DNA of 64,000 nucleotides from Rariglobus sp041662485 (GTDB taxonomy: Bacteria > Verrucomicrobiota > Verrucomicrobiia > Opitutales > Opitutaceae), in contig JBAZSJ010000003.1 in NCBI GenBank assembly GCA_041662485.1, positions 62,001-126,000 on the forward strand, read 5' to 3'. A program made the position numbers and the translations under genes. Below are positions 7,604-16,215 of this stretch, one piece after another; position 1 is the stretch's first letter, and every line of letters starts with the position of its first letter. The notes under the pieces were generated by a model, which saw only the letters and a program-made list of their open reading frames with translations, was not told the DNA's origin and did not search any database.

Positions 7604-8174
7604 TTTTGGACCACTGCAGGTGGCAGTTACCGGTTAACCAATATAGCATACCCATTACTTCCTCGGGCGAGATTTCCAGGGGATTGTCCTCGAGCAACGC
7701 CTCGACCTTGTCGTAGACCTCTGCGACCAGCAGCTTGTCGATTTCCGCGGCGGTGGTGCCGCGACAAATCTGCGGGTAAATAATGGTGACGAAAATCTGA
7801 TAGGTTTTCGCGAGGAGAAACGCATAAATCTCCTGGGCCGCGGGCGAGTATTCGTGACGCAAGAGGCATTTGGAGAACCGCTGCTTTGCCTCGATCGCGA
7901 GGAGGATAATGTCGGTGCGTTCGCCGAGGCGCAGTTTCTCGTCGAGGCCGATCACATCGCCCTCGGATTTGAACCATCGCTGCAGGCGCTCGATGGTCAT
8001 TTTCATTTCCCGGTCGTTTTCGGTTTCGAGCCGGAATTTCGCGATCATTCGGGCCATCGGACTGGCCGTGCCCTGATAGACAAATGTCGGCTTGTTGACG
8101 TCGCGCCCGGCTTGATCGCCACGAACGAGATTCCCAGTCTGATCGACTCTGTTCCCGTCGTTGGTATCGCTCAC
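7578..8174 (-). CDS. ABC-3C scaffold/effector protein with GDQAGRD motif
   Basis: 198 residues from GTG 8174; no ATG lies nearby in frame. Residues 12-28 (QTGNLVRGDQAGRDVNK) are a short Gly/Asn/Asp-rich motif of the kind that can form small beta-hairpin or amyloid-like assemblies. The rest (from about residue 38) is helical (MARMIAKFRLETEN; EVYDKVEALLEDNP; SPEEVMGMLYWLTGNC), matching the C-terminal interaction domain of ABC-3C effectors. The same 17-residue motif ends the small membrane protein encoded 18 bp upstream (14 of 17 residues identical), pointing to homotypic recruitment. No nuclease or protease domain is present, so the killing function may reside in the membrane peptide or in the downstream SEFIR protein. 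Confidence 0.6.
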   Translation of the reverse strand: MSDTNDGNRVDQTGNLVRGDQAGRDVNKPTFVYQGTASPMARMIAKFRLETENDREMKMTIERLQRWFKSEGDVIGLDEKLRLGERTDIILLAIEAKQRFSKCLLRHEYSPAAQEIYAFLLAKTYQIFVTIIYPQICRGTTAAEIDKLLVAEVYDKVEALLEDNPLEISPEEVMGMLYWLTGNCHLQWSKNANLQSRV

Positions 8175-8192
8175 AGCCTAGAACACCAATTG

Positions 8193-8369
8193 TTACTTGT
8201 TGACGTCTCGGCCGGCTTGATCGCCGCCAACGTTGTTGCCTGACTGCTTGACCTTGTTTGAGCTGTCGTCCGTCCGATTCCGGACGTTGACCACAAAGCG
8301 GATGGTCAGGGCGGTGGCCGCTGCGCCAACTAAGATTAATACTAAAGCGAGGACGGCATGCTCTGACAT
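8193..8369 (-). CDS. Small single-pass membrane protein ending in GGDQAGRDVNK
   Basis: 58 residues from ATG 8369; an upstream in-frame extension to 8447 exists but begins with unlikely sequence. Residues about 5-27 (AVLALVLILVGAAATALTIRFVV) form one transmembrane helix. A basic stretch (RNR) follows, suggesting a cytosolic C-terminus. Residues 42-58 (QSGNNVGGDQAGRDVNK) repeat the motif near the N-terminus of the next gene product almost exactly. First gene of the leftward ABC-3C-like operon. It could be a small pore-forming effector triggered by clustering through the shared motif; this is inference. Confidence 0.6.
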   Translation of the reverse strand: MSEHAVLALVLILVGAAATALTIRFVVNVRNRTDDSSNKVKQSGNNVGGDQAGRDVNK

Positions 8370-8979
8370 AGAGTAAAGTTTTGGGGTAAGATCACCACTA
8401 CGGCTCTGACCAGCGATAACTGCTACGGGTGATGAAGTTAAACGCATGCAAGTAGCTGTTCATCGGTTTGACAAGCATTTGCCGTAGAGGGGATCGAATA
8501 TCTCGATGAAAGTCAGCCTACTACACGCCGCCCATTTTGCCCACCAGAACTGGGCAACCACCCATGACCAGCCACTGGCCCCGTCACCCCAGTAGTATCT
8601 TGGCCGTAAAATACGGCGTTTGGCCGGTGGATTCCACTCACTTGTAAATCCATGGTCATGAGTTGAGGCATTGGCCGGCATGACTTCTTCCATTTTTCCT
8701 TCAGAAATTTACAGATGGAAATTGGTGGGCATGGGTTGGGGCATTTTGTCGGCACGACTAAAGCCCCTCATCGACAAAAACGCCCTATTTTATCGTTATG
8801 ACTTCGACCGTCTTACACGGTGTAAGACTGACAGAAAATTCTGGCCAAAGAATTTTCCGATAAAATCAGGCACGGACGGAAATTCGGTCAGTCGGTCGGT
8901 ATCAGTGTTATATGCACCTGATCATACAAACACGTCCGGCCTCACTCCCAACAAGCGATCCAAACGCTAATTTCTCACC
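8370..8979. other. Divergent intergenic region rich in inverted repeats
   Basis: No supported gene. Strong dyads: 8537-8557 (TTGCCCA / TGGGCAA), 8603-8617 (GCCGTA-AAA-TACGGC, perfect), 8810-8828 (GTCTTACAC-G-GTGTAAGAC, perfect) and 8834-8857 (GAAAATTCT / AGAATTTTC). A diverged direct repeat of about 30 bp occurs at 8656-8685 and 8729-8759. It must contain the promoters of the leftward ABC-3C-like operon and the rightward sigma-like gene. Confidence 0.55.
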
Positions 8980-9429
8980 ATGGACGACGAGGTATTCAGA
9001 CAAATCACCCGGGTGCGCGAGTATTTCGCGGACCCGAAAAACTATTACCAACTGCTACGCCACGTCACCTACGAGGCCGCAAAGTATCGTTGGTTCGGCT
9101 CCAAAAGCCAATCGCTGCCAAGCGGGAACTCGCCAGAAGATCTCGTTCAAGAGCTTATTAAACAGGTCCTCGATGAAGACATTAACTCTCATACCCGTAG
9201 CAGGTTACCGGAGTACGTCGAAATCGGAAAAGCGCTTCGCATGCAGCTGCGCAGCAAGCTTAGTGCCCTGGTTCAATCGAGGGAAAACCGCACTCTGCGG
9301 AGGGAAACCGACGTGGGCGGCGATGCTAGCGAAGAGGGTATCCCATCTTCGCAGCCACCAGGGCGCGATAACGAGCGCCGAGAGCGGATAGCGTCATTGA
9401 AGACGTTGCGCTCCAACAAGAGCGATTAG
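8980..9429 (+). CDS. Sigma-70 region 2-like protein, probably 3'-truncated
   Basis: 149 residues. The central part (YEAAKYRWFG; SPEDLVQELIKQVLDED; ALRMQLRSKLSALVQSRENRT) resembles region 2 of extracytoplasmic/phage-type sigma factors, where a similar EDLVQE helix binds core polymerase. Region 4 is absent: the chain ends soon after a polar linker (SSQPPGRDNERRERIASLK). The stop codon overlaps, tail to tail, the stop of the high-GC partner gene at 9426, so the gene ends exactly where the AT-richer island meets the glycan region. That suggests loss of the 3' half at the island boundary. Whether it still functions is unknown. Confidence 0.45.
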   Translation: MDDEVFRQITRVREYFADPKNYYQLLRHVTYEAAKYRWFGSKSQSLPSGNSPEDLVQELIKQVLDEDINSHTRSRLPEYVEIGKALRMQLRSKLSALVQSRENRTLRRETDVGGDASEEGIPSSQPPGRDNERRERIASLKTLRSNKSD

Positions 9430-10199
9430 CGTTGGGTCACTTGCAATGCCGTAGGCGTGACTATCGGCACATGTTCATAAATACGGGCGTCACGGACAAC
9501 CAAGGTGAAGGCTGAACCCGAACTCTGAGTCAGTCTTTCTCGTCTTGTCGCGAATAAAACGAGCAAGCGCATGTCCTCGCTTGGAAGAAACAGCTGCTTG
9601 GTTGTGCTGCGGTCAATTCGGCCATCGGACCGCTGCACCCCATAAGCCAAGGTGAACGTTTCATTGGCCGTAAAAAGCGCCGGCGCCATCCGAGCCTCCC
9701 CCGAGGAGAGTTTTGTTATGGTTTCGTTGAGTTTATATGCCACTTCTTGGGAGGACAAATTGATGAAACGGACGCTTCCCGCAGGAGTGTTTGAAGAGGG
9801 TTGCTCGAACGCCCGATATGTCGGGTTGCCTGTCGGATCAAGGTAGATAGCCAACAGCCATTTGCTGTCCGGTTTCCCCGACGGAAGATTTAATTGGGCG
9901 ACAGGAGTGTAGGTGGTATCTCCTTTGGGAGACTTGATTTGACGAAAGAGCGGAAGAGCCGGACCGACACCGATTTTTTGCGGGGCGCCGGCGGTATTCT
10001 GTCCCACTATGAACGGTGCGTAGTCATTCTTGACCGTTTGATAAAATAGCTCCGGGACCAGGTCATCCGTGATGGATACGGCGACAAGCTCACGCGTGGG
10101 CGGGATTTTTCCGGGAGCCTGATTTTGCGCGGGAACGTGCACGGGAAACACCGCGATTACAAACAGCAGGACGACAAGGCGGTTGGCGAGGTGGGGCAT
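9426..10199 (-). CDS. Secreted partner of giant pseudopilin-like protein (copy 1)
   Basis: 257 residues. The N-terminus (NRLVVLLFVIAVFPVHVPAQ) is a signal peptide with a likely cleavage site after VPA. The mature part is beta-rich with no enzyme motif (ELFYQTVKNDYAPF; GSVRFINLSSQEVAYKLNE; MRLLVLFATRRERL). It follows the giant GspK-like gene with a 12-bp gap. A paralog at 38716-39561 also directly follows a giant gene; both contain an 'R-(F/M)-x-N-L-x-x-Q' element followed by a phrase on residues that retain the beta-sandwich. Conserved pairing argues that the two proteins work together outside the inner membrane. Function unknown. Confidence 0.65.
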   Translation of the reverse strand: MPHLANRLVVLLFVIAVFPVHVPAQNQAPGKIPPTRELVAVSITDDLVPELFYQTVKNDYAPFIVGQNTAGAPQKIGVGPALPLFRQIKSPKGDTTYTPVAQLNLPSGKPDSKWLLAIYLDPTGNPTYRAFEQPSSNTPAGSVRFINLSSQEVAYKLNETITKLSSGEARMAPALFTANETFTLAYGVQRSDGRIDRSTTKQLFLPSEDMRLLVLFATRRERLTQSSGSAFTLVVRDARIYEHVPIVTPTALQVTQR

Positions 10200-10211
10200 A
10201 GAAGGATGGGG

Positions 10212-13200
10212 TCAGATGTCGGCAGGTCCCAGCCAGCGCATGGATACGATCTCAAAACGCCGGCCAAAGGCATCATTGGGGGTGAACTTGTTCGCTCCGC
10301 TGGAACCGAGGGGAGCGACGGGATTGGGGGTGCGCTGCACCACGGCTTCGAGCCAAGCCTTGGCAGTGGCTTCTCCCGTGACAGGATTGATGACATCACC
10401 GTAAGTGCGAATAAGAAACGTGTCGCCGCGTGCAGTGAGAGCGGATCCTATCATGCCTAAAACATCCGCCTGGGTGATAAACCCGGGCGAGTGAGAGAGA
10501 AGCTGGCCGACCTCGCCGACCGGAGCGCCGGCGAGGTGCTCGGTATCGAGATAGTGAGCGACGGCGGGATACATGACCATCGGGGAATCGCTGCCGCTGA
10601 GATTCATTTGATTTGGCTCGATGCGAAAGGCGCGGTCATTGAGATCAATCGGCTGGCGGTTGTTCATGCCTCCGTTGATACCCGAGAGGTTGATGGCGCG
10701 TTGCAGTGCTCCGTTAATGCCGGAAAGTCCGATGACGGGATCGTAGCCCGCGCCCATGGCGTGAGTGAGCTGAGTGATATCAGTGCTTTGATTGGCGGTG
10801 CGGGCGGTGAGCCAGTCGCTGCCCGATGCTCGGTCCGGCGAAACAAGGCGGCGGTTGACAAAATCCGCCAGCGAGAAAAAGGGGCCGCGCAGGCGAACTT
10901 CATCCACGATGCGTTCTGCCAGGGTCTGCACCATGTCGTCGGTGAGGTAGCGAAAGGAGGTGAACAGCTTACGGTAATTGCGACCAGGTGCGACCAGCAC
11001 CGTGCCGGAGTTGTCGGTCGCGGCACCGATGTCGATTTTGGTCTGGGCGCCAGGCGTGGCGAAGGTGTAACCAATGGGGCCGTCCTCGGGTTCGAGGGTC
11101 CGTGAAACGGGCACGGTGTTGGCGGGGTTTGAGATGCCATTGCCTTTGATCGCCAGGTTGCGAAATGCGGTAAGCAGGGCTTTCCACGCTTCGACCGATG
11201 AGGAATTAACGTTGAGCGCACCGACGTTTTCGAGGTATGCGGCGGCGGTATCGGTATTCCGAACCTCGGCCAGAGCGGGAGATTGGGAGGTGAGGAAACG
11301 GAGGCGGGAATTGGGCAGCGGGGTGGAATTGTCGAGAGGCGGCGAACCGGTCTGAGGAATGCCGGAGAGGAAGTAACTGTCCCAGAGGCTTTCGTTAAGC
11401 AGGTAGGAACTGTCGATGCAGCGGTTCCGCGCGTCGTTGGGTATGGCTCCGGGAGAACGGTAGTTGGAAACAAGGGGTGCCAGACCCGAGCTGTTCGCGC
11501 TGCCGACACCGTAGGATTCAATGCCGGAAATCTTGGCGCGATCCACGTAGGCGGTGGCTTCGCTGTTGCCGACGGGGAACGACGGTTGCCAAGACAGCTT
11601 GGAGAGGTTCGCCTGTTGTAGCCGACCAAGCGAAAGGATTTTGGCGTTGGTGCGCCTGATCTGCCGCAACGGAATGATCGAGAGGCCCGAGTTGTCCAAG
11701 TAGCTGTCATCGTCGCTCAGCCATCGCACCAAGGAAAATCCTTCGGTGTCGCCGCCGGTGAAGTTGCTCAGAGATTCATCCCATTTCATGAAGCCCGAGC
11801 CGCTGCTGCCGCCGCTGGTAAATTCCGATTTGAACAACCGGTTGTTGGCAAAGTGATCGGTGTTATTTATGGGGTTGGCGTCACGGGAACCCTCCAAGTT
11901 GGAAGCGAGGTCAAGGCTGGGAGCGGCAATATTAAATCCGGCAAACGCGCGCTGGTATGCTGAAACGCAATTTACACGAAAAGCGTCGTTGCCGTCGCTG
12001 CTGGCATGGATCGATGAAGCCGATATGGTGAAGGGTTCCAGACGACCGCGAAACATGGCAATAAGGGGATGGTCGCGACGGCCAACGGTGCCGTTTTTGG
12101 CGGTCGAATTCCAAGTAGCCGTATCATAAAGCGTGCGCCAAGTGGCGGGATCGTTGGCACTCATGGCAATCGAGGTATAGGCAAAGTTCAACTCGGGGCC
12201 CCAATTGTTGGAGTCACCGAGATTGACGTTGCGCCAGAGGAGGCCGCCATTGGCACTCAGATCCATGGACATGAAACGAGGTGTCCCGGTCAGTAGCATC
12301 TCAGCATAGATTTTGGTCGTGCCACCCGAAGTCGGAACCGGCTGGATGTCGGCGACATCGAAGTAGTAGGAGCCTGGGAAATCGGGACTAAAGCCATTCT
12401 GGAGTTGAATCGTGGCCGAGCCGCTGTGGAGATCGGTCGGGGTCACCTTTTGGGTCGTGCCGCCATTGATCGTGAACACCTTGGTTTGCCCCGCCTTGAA
12501 ATCGGCGGTAAAGGTGTAGGTCACCCAAGTGGCGGCGGAGTTCGGGTTGCCACTGGCGTCCACCGGATCGGGAATCGCGGCAGCAACGGAGGCGGCCCGG
12601 TCAAAAGGGGAAATAAAATAGCGGGGGCGACCTGTGCCCGAGGTATCCCATGGGTTCCCCGAAAAATCAGTTTGGAAAATTTTGGCGTTCGACGCCCCGG
12701 GATTATACCAATCCAGCGGATTGAGCTTATGGATGAGGAAGGAACTGGAGGGGATGATCTGACCGTCGGAGGGATCGGCCGGCGTGCTGTCAACCATACC
12801 TTGGGTGGCCACACCGAAACGGTAGAGGGTGAAGTTTTGTCGCCAGCGCAGGGTGTAAGTGGTGCTGGCGAGGGCGGCGTTGAACGGATTCCAGAGTGAA
12901 ACGCAGGGGATGAAGTGAAGCTGGAGCTTTCCGTTTTCCTGGGTGAACGCAAAAAACATCTGGAAACTGGATAAGATCGGGGCGCGGCCTGTTCCGACGC
13001 TCACGGCGCTGCTTGCGCTGGCCGCGGCGGTATTATACCAATCCTTGATATCACCAAAGGTGGCCAGATTGGTGACGCTGGCAGGGAAGCCGATGCTCCC
13101 CGAGCTACCAAACCGGGGATCGGTTCTTGAGTAACGATCCGTGGACAAGCCGGTGCTGCGAGGGGCAATCGAATCGTTGTCGGCAATGCCACTGGCGCTG

Positions 13201-14363
13201 CCGTCCAAATAAACGGTGAGATCTTTTCGGAGTCCGCCAACGGCCGTATCGGTTGCCAAGCTGCTGGAATGGGCCGTGATATTATGGAAATTATTCCTGC
13301 CAGGCGTGGAGAAACCGGCATCAACGAATGGAATCTGTTTGCTCGTTAATATCCTATCAAATCGAGGGTCGTTGATGGACAGGCTGCCGCTGTCAAAGAC
13401 GCTGGAAAAGCCCGCCATGCGTTCCCACCCCACTCTCTGGGGGGATTGCAGGCGATTGCGATAGTTGACACTGGTGATATCGGTCTCGGAGTAATAGGGA
13501 TCACGCACCGTGAAATTGGCCTTGGTGCTTTCGTCGGCGACCCAGTAGGCGTAGTTGCCGGTGGTTTGTTCGGCGGTGAAGCCGGGCGGCGTGCTTTTGA
13601 GCGGCTGCCGGACGACACGCACGGCGCCGTTAAGACCGTCCACGGAACCGGCCGCGTCGGGAGCGGAGGCCGTCGGACCGCTTTTGACAATCTCGATGAC
13701 ATCGGAGGCGGTGACTCCCGATACGGTGGTCAGATCAACATCGGGGGTGAGATACCCGGAGGGGTAGGAGGTGGTGGTGGCCGGATTGAATGTGAAACGT
13801 TCATTACCGCTCACCAACCAAACGGGGAGTTGGTTGCGTTTGGGTTCGCCGTATTGGGTGGAGGACACCTGGCTGTCGCGGCGCAGGCTGCTGTCGTAGA
13901 TACCCGTCCAATAGGGATTCCGATTGTTTGAATTCCACCATCCGCGCAGATCGTTTTCCCACAGCGTGCGTCCGCCGGTGGTGAGGTAGGTTTTCCTGGC
14001 GGGGAAATTGGATTCGGCGCGATTTTTATAAAACGCAAAGAGCGCGCCGGTGCCGGACGTGACGTCTTTTGATGGGTAAACCGTGGTTGCCGGAACGGAG
14101 ATGCGCTGATCGGAGCCGGCGTATTTCTGAAGCTGGCCGATCGCCACATTAAGCGCGAAGAGGGCGTTGGCGCGCGCTTGGCCCAATAGCTGGTTGTTGG
14201 CCGCAACCTGGGTCTCGACACGCGTGAGCGAGGCGAGCGCCACAAGAATAAGGACGAGAAACGCAAGCAACGTAATGGTGATCAGCAGCGCGAACCCGTG
14301 TTTGCAGGACCGAGATGAAGCGCGCCGCGTCGCACGAAATCCGTTGGAGGTATGGTGGGGCAC
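10212..14363 (-). CDS. Giant GspK/PilX-like pseudopilin (Verru_Chthon cassette A-like), copy 1
   Basis: 1383 residues. After a basic leader (RRASSRSCKH), GFALLITITLLAFLVLILVALASLTRVE is a type IV prepilin-like N-terminus: G|F cleavage, hydrophobic helix and a following T-R-V-E. The helix continues into QARANALFALNVAIGQLQ. Near the C-terminus, GALNVNSSSVEAWKALL and LAERIVDEVRLRGPFFSLADFVNRRL resemble the 'NVN' and helix-hairpin elements of GspK-type minor pseudopilins. SSYLLNESLWDSYFLSGIP matches what I recall of Verru_Chthon cassette protein A. The roughly 1000 residues between are beta-rich and low in cysteine. GspK-like proteins cap pseudopili in type II secretion, so this may be a secretion or surface-assembly tip for the nearby glycan enzymes (inference). 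Paralog at 34353-38690. Confidence 0.7.
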   Translation of the reverse strand: MPHHTSNGFRATRRASSRSCKHGFALLITITLLAFLVLILVALASLTRVETQVAANNQLLGQARANALFALNVAIGQLQKYAGSDQRISVPATTVYPSKDVTSGTGALFAFYKNRAESNFPARKTYLTTGGRTLWENDLRGWWNSNNRNPYWTGIYDSSLRRDSQVSSTQYGEPKRNQLPVWLVSGNERFTFNPATTTSYPSGYLTPDVDLTTVSGVTASDVIEIVKSGPTASAPDAAGSVDGLNGAVRVVRQPLKSTPPGFTAEQTTGNYAYWVADESTKANFTVRDPYYSETDITSVNYRNRLQSPQRVGWERMAGFSSVFDSGSLSINDPRFDRILTSKQIPFVDAGFSTPGRNNFHNITAHSSSLATDTAVGGLRKDLTVYLDGSASGIADNDSIAPRSTGLSTDRYSRTDPRFGSSGSIGFPASVTNLATFGDIKDWYNTAAASASSAVSVGTGRAPILSSFQMFFAFTQENGKLQLHFIPCVSLWNPFNAALASTTYTLRWRQNFTLYRFGVATQGMVDSTPADPSDGQIIPSSSFLIHKLNPLDWYNPGASNAKIFQTDFSGNPWDTSGTGRPRYFISPFDRAASVAAAIPDPVDASGNPNSAATWVTYTFTADFKAGQTKVFTINGGTTQKVTPTDLHSGSATIQLQNGFSPDFPGSYYFDVADIQPVPTSGGTTKIYAEMLLTGTPRFMSMDLSANGGLLWRNVNLGDSNNWGPELNFAYTSIAMSANDPATWRTLYDTATWNSTAKNGTVGRRDHPLIAMFRGRLEPFTISASSIHASSDGNDAFRVNCVSAYQRAFAGFNIAAPSLDLASNLEGSRDANPINNTDHFANNRLFKSEFTSGGSSGSGFMKWDESLSNFTGGDTEGFSLVRWLSDDDSYLDNSGLSIIPLRQIRRTNAKILSLGRLQQANLSKLSWQPSFPVGNSEATAYVDRAKISGIESYGVGSANSSGLAPLVSNYRSPGAIPNDARNRCIDSSYLLNESLWDSYFLSGIPQTGSPPLDNSTPLPNSRLRFLTSQSPALAEVRNTDTAAAYLENVGALNVNSSSVEAWKALLTAFRNLAIKGNGISNPANTVPVSRTLEPEDGPIGYTFATPGAQTKIDIGAATDNSGTVLVAPGRNYRKLFTSFRYLTDDMVQTLAERIVDEVRLRGPFFSLADFVNRRLVSPDRASGSDWLTARTANQSTDITQLTHAMGAGYDPVIGLSGINGALQRAINLSGINGGMNNRQPIDLNDRAFRIEPNQMNLSGSDSPMVMYPAVAHYLDTEHLAGAPVGEVGQLLSHSPGFITQADVLGMIGSALTARGDTFLIRTYGDVINPVTGEATAKAWLEAVVQRTPNPVAPLGSSGANKFTPNDAFGRRFEIVSMRWLGPADI

Positions 14364-15193
14364 TGTAACAGGGTAGGTGGACAGACATGAGCTAATGCAC
14401 GATGGATTTTAGTTCAATGGATGCGTCATGGGAACTGTGCCAACAGAGGCGGGGGTTGGTGTTGATAGACATCCCATGACACATGTGCTGGAACAGCAGA
14501 AGGTAGCTCACAAGGGGATGATTCAATGGAAACGGGTAGATTCTAGAGGTTGACCATGCTTCTGGTTTGAATCGCAACAAACTTGGACTGCGTGAATGCG
14601 ATGGAGATTATCGCCGGTTTCGACTACGCACAGAATGTTTCATTGCCGGGCGAAGGATGTAGAAGACTCGGGGCACGGCCACTGGAACAGCTCCCAAATT
14701 TGGGGCATGGACGTCATCGCTTATCCGGTCTTATTGGGTGCCGCATCTTGCACCGAGCTACGACTTCGGCTCGCTGCGATCACCGTTGCCGCACTCGGCC
14801 AGCCAAAGCCATGGAACTCATCCTCCGCACCGCCTCCCTTGAGAAATCGCAATGCCGTGACGGACTCCCGGCGCCCCCCTCCCCCGATCATCCTTTCGCG
14901 GCTTGCCTCCTGCTGTGTCATTCCGCCAGAGCCGCTTTTTCCGCCGACTCAGCTTAATTTTTTAGCCGCCTCCACAACGGCTCAGGCAACTCCATTCGAG
15001 TGGTAAATCTCATGACACCGCTTCCGATCCCTTCCTCTTGCATTATGTCCCTCAGGTTTGAATACGCGCCCTGGGCCGGCCTTGTCTCCCGCGAAATGGC
15101 CGGCCCTCTTTGCCCAGCCGATCAGGCCGATAGACGACAGCCCAACCGTTTCAGTCGCTAAACCTCCAAAACGACCGCCATCAAACCGAACAT
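14364..15193. other. 830-bp stretch without a supported gene
   Basis: Frames here lack motifs and plausible starts. A 9-bp inverted repeat (GTCATGGGA at 14425, TCCCATGAC at 14472) lies upstream of the leftward giant gene and may belong to its promoter. A long perfect stem occurs at 15073-15106. Confidence 0.4.
15073..15106. other. Perfect 9-bp stem-loop upstream of the deacetylase gene
   Basis: GGGCCGGCC at 15073-15081 pairs with GGCCGGCCC at 15098-15106 across a 16-base loop. There is no T-run on either side, so it is not a standard terminator. It lies about 90 bp upstream of the deacetylase start and may be a leader hairpin or repeat remnant. Confidence 0.45.
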
Positions 15194-15949
15194 ATGATCC
15201 CAAAACAACTCCTCATCCGCGTGGACGACGCGGGTCTCAACGACGAGACCAACCGCGGCATCGAAGCCGCGTTGCGCGTCGGCGTGGCCCGCTCGGTCGG
15301 TATAATGGCGTGCGCCCCCTGCTTCAAGGAAGCTGCCGTGCGCCTCAAAACGCTCACCCATTCCGTCTCCGTCGGCGTTCACCTCACGCTCAATTCCGAA
15401 TGGACCGGCTATCGATGGAAACCCCTGCTCCCGGTCTCCGAGGTTTCTTCGCTTGTGGACACGGACGGCTTTCTCCCGCGTAATCACCAGTTCTACCACG
15501 AACGTCCGCCTCTGCTGGACCATGTCGTCGCCGAACTGCGCGCCCAAATCGCGGCGGTTCTCTCCACCGGGCTCACCCCCTGCTACGCCGACGAACACAT
15601 GGTCTTCAGCGCGTCCTCCCCCTGGATGCTCGATCCCATCCGCGAAATCGCCGGGGAAGCCGGCCTGATCTATGACCGCGCGCTCAACCTCGCGCGCTTC
15701 CCCAAGGGGGCCGATTCCATTGAAAACATCACGGAAGGTCTGCGCTCCGCCCCCGACGGTCGCACCCTCCTCATTGCCCACCCCGCCGAAGACGGCCCGC
15801 ACATGCGCTTGCTCGGTCATGATCGCAATCCTCCGGGCGGGCCGGCACGCGAGCGTTCCAACGAACTCGCCACGCTCACCGATCCCCGCCTCTCCACTCT
15901 GCTTTCCGAGCACGGCGTGCAACCGATCGGCTACGCAGACCTTCGGTAA
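15194..15949 (+). CDS. ChbG/HpnK (YdjC)-family carbohydrate deacetylase
   Basis: 251 residues, the usual size. Family motifs: IRVDDAGLNDETN at the N-terminus (metal-binding Asp pair), VGVHLTLNSEW (His), CYADEHMVF (His, near the active site), and LIAHPAEDGPHMR close to the C-terminus. The family removes acetyl groups from chito-oligosaccharides or related amino-sugar compounds, using a divalent metal, in the cytosol. No signal peptide. It stands alone between the giant pseudopilin gene and the PEP-CTERM gene and is followed by a REP-type inverted pair. It may act on imported N-acetylated sugars from the surrounding glycosidases. Confidence 0.85.
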   Translation: MIPKQLLIRVDDAGLNDETNRGIEAALRVGVARSVGIMACAPCFKEAAVRLKTLTHSVSVGVHLTLNSEWTGYRWKPLLPVSEVSSLVDTDGFLPRNHQFYHERPPLLDHVVAELRAQIAAVLSTGLTPCYADEHMVFSASSPWMLDPIREIAGEAGLIYDRALNLARFPKGADSIENITEGLRSAPDGRTLLIAHPAEDGPHMRLLGHDRNPPGGPARERSNELATLTDPRLSTLLSEHGVQPIGYADLR

Positions 15950-15983
15950 AGATCCTCGAGGCAAGCCCCGAGGCATTTCCGAC

Positions 15984-16056
15984 GTAGGAGCCCGTTTACG
16001 GGCGATTCGGGAATCTTTGGTTTTCGCCAAACCATCGCCCATAAATGGGCTCCTAC
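15984..16056. repeat. REP-type inverted pair (REPIN-like)
   Basis: A 23-base unit at 15984-16006 beginning GTAGGAGCCC and ending GGGCGAT is repeated in reverse at 16034-16056 with 21 of 23 positions matching; the spacer is 27 bases. Each unit also folds on itself (GCCC/GGGC). The form strongly resembles bacterial REP sequences arranged as a doublet, placed as usual just after a gene. Confidence 0.75.
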
Positions 16057-16131
16057 AAAACCCATCCAAGCCGAAGCAAGCTTGGGGTATTAGACCCAAG
16101 AGAATAAACCCTTACCCAAAACAAAGGGGCC

Positions 16132-16166
16132 AAAAAAGCCGTCTCCATTCGGGGAGACGGCTTTTT
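16132..16166. terminator. Bidirectional rho-independent terminator
   Basis: Stem GCCGTCTCC (16138-16146) with GGAGACGGC (16153-16161), 6-base loop, flanked by AAAAAA on the left and TTTTT on the right. It serves the leftward PEP-CTERM gene and could also stop rightward transcripts. A similar hairpin follows the paralogous gene at 31520-31554. Confidence 0.85.
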
Positions 16167-16215
16167 GATAAAATCCGCACCCTCCCTCCTTGCCGGGAAA
16201 GCGCGCGATGCACGA

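Noticed and set aside
14583..15006. Open frames of 124-136 residues upstream of the deacetylase
   Set aside because: Compositionally arbitrary, Pro/Arg-rich, no start context; typical of GC-rich non-coding DNA.
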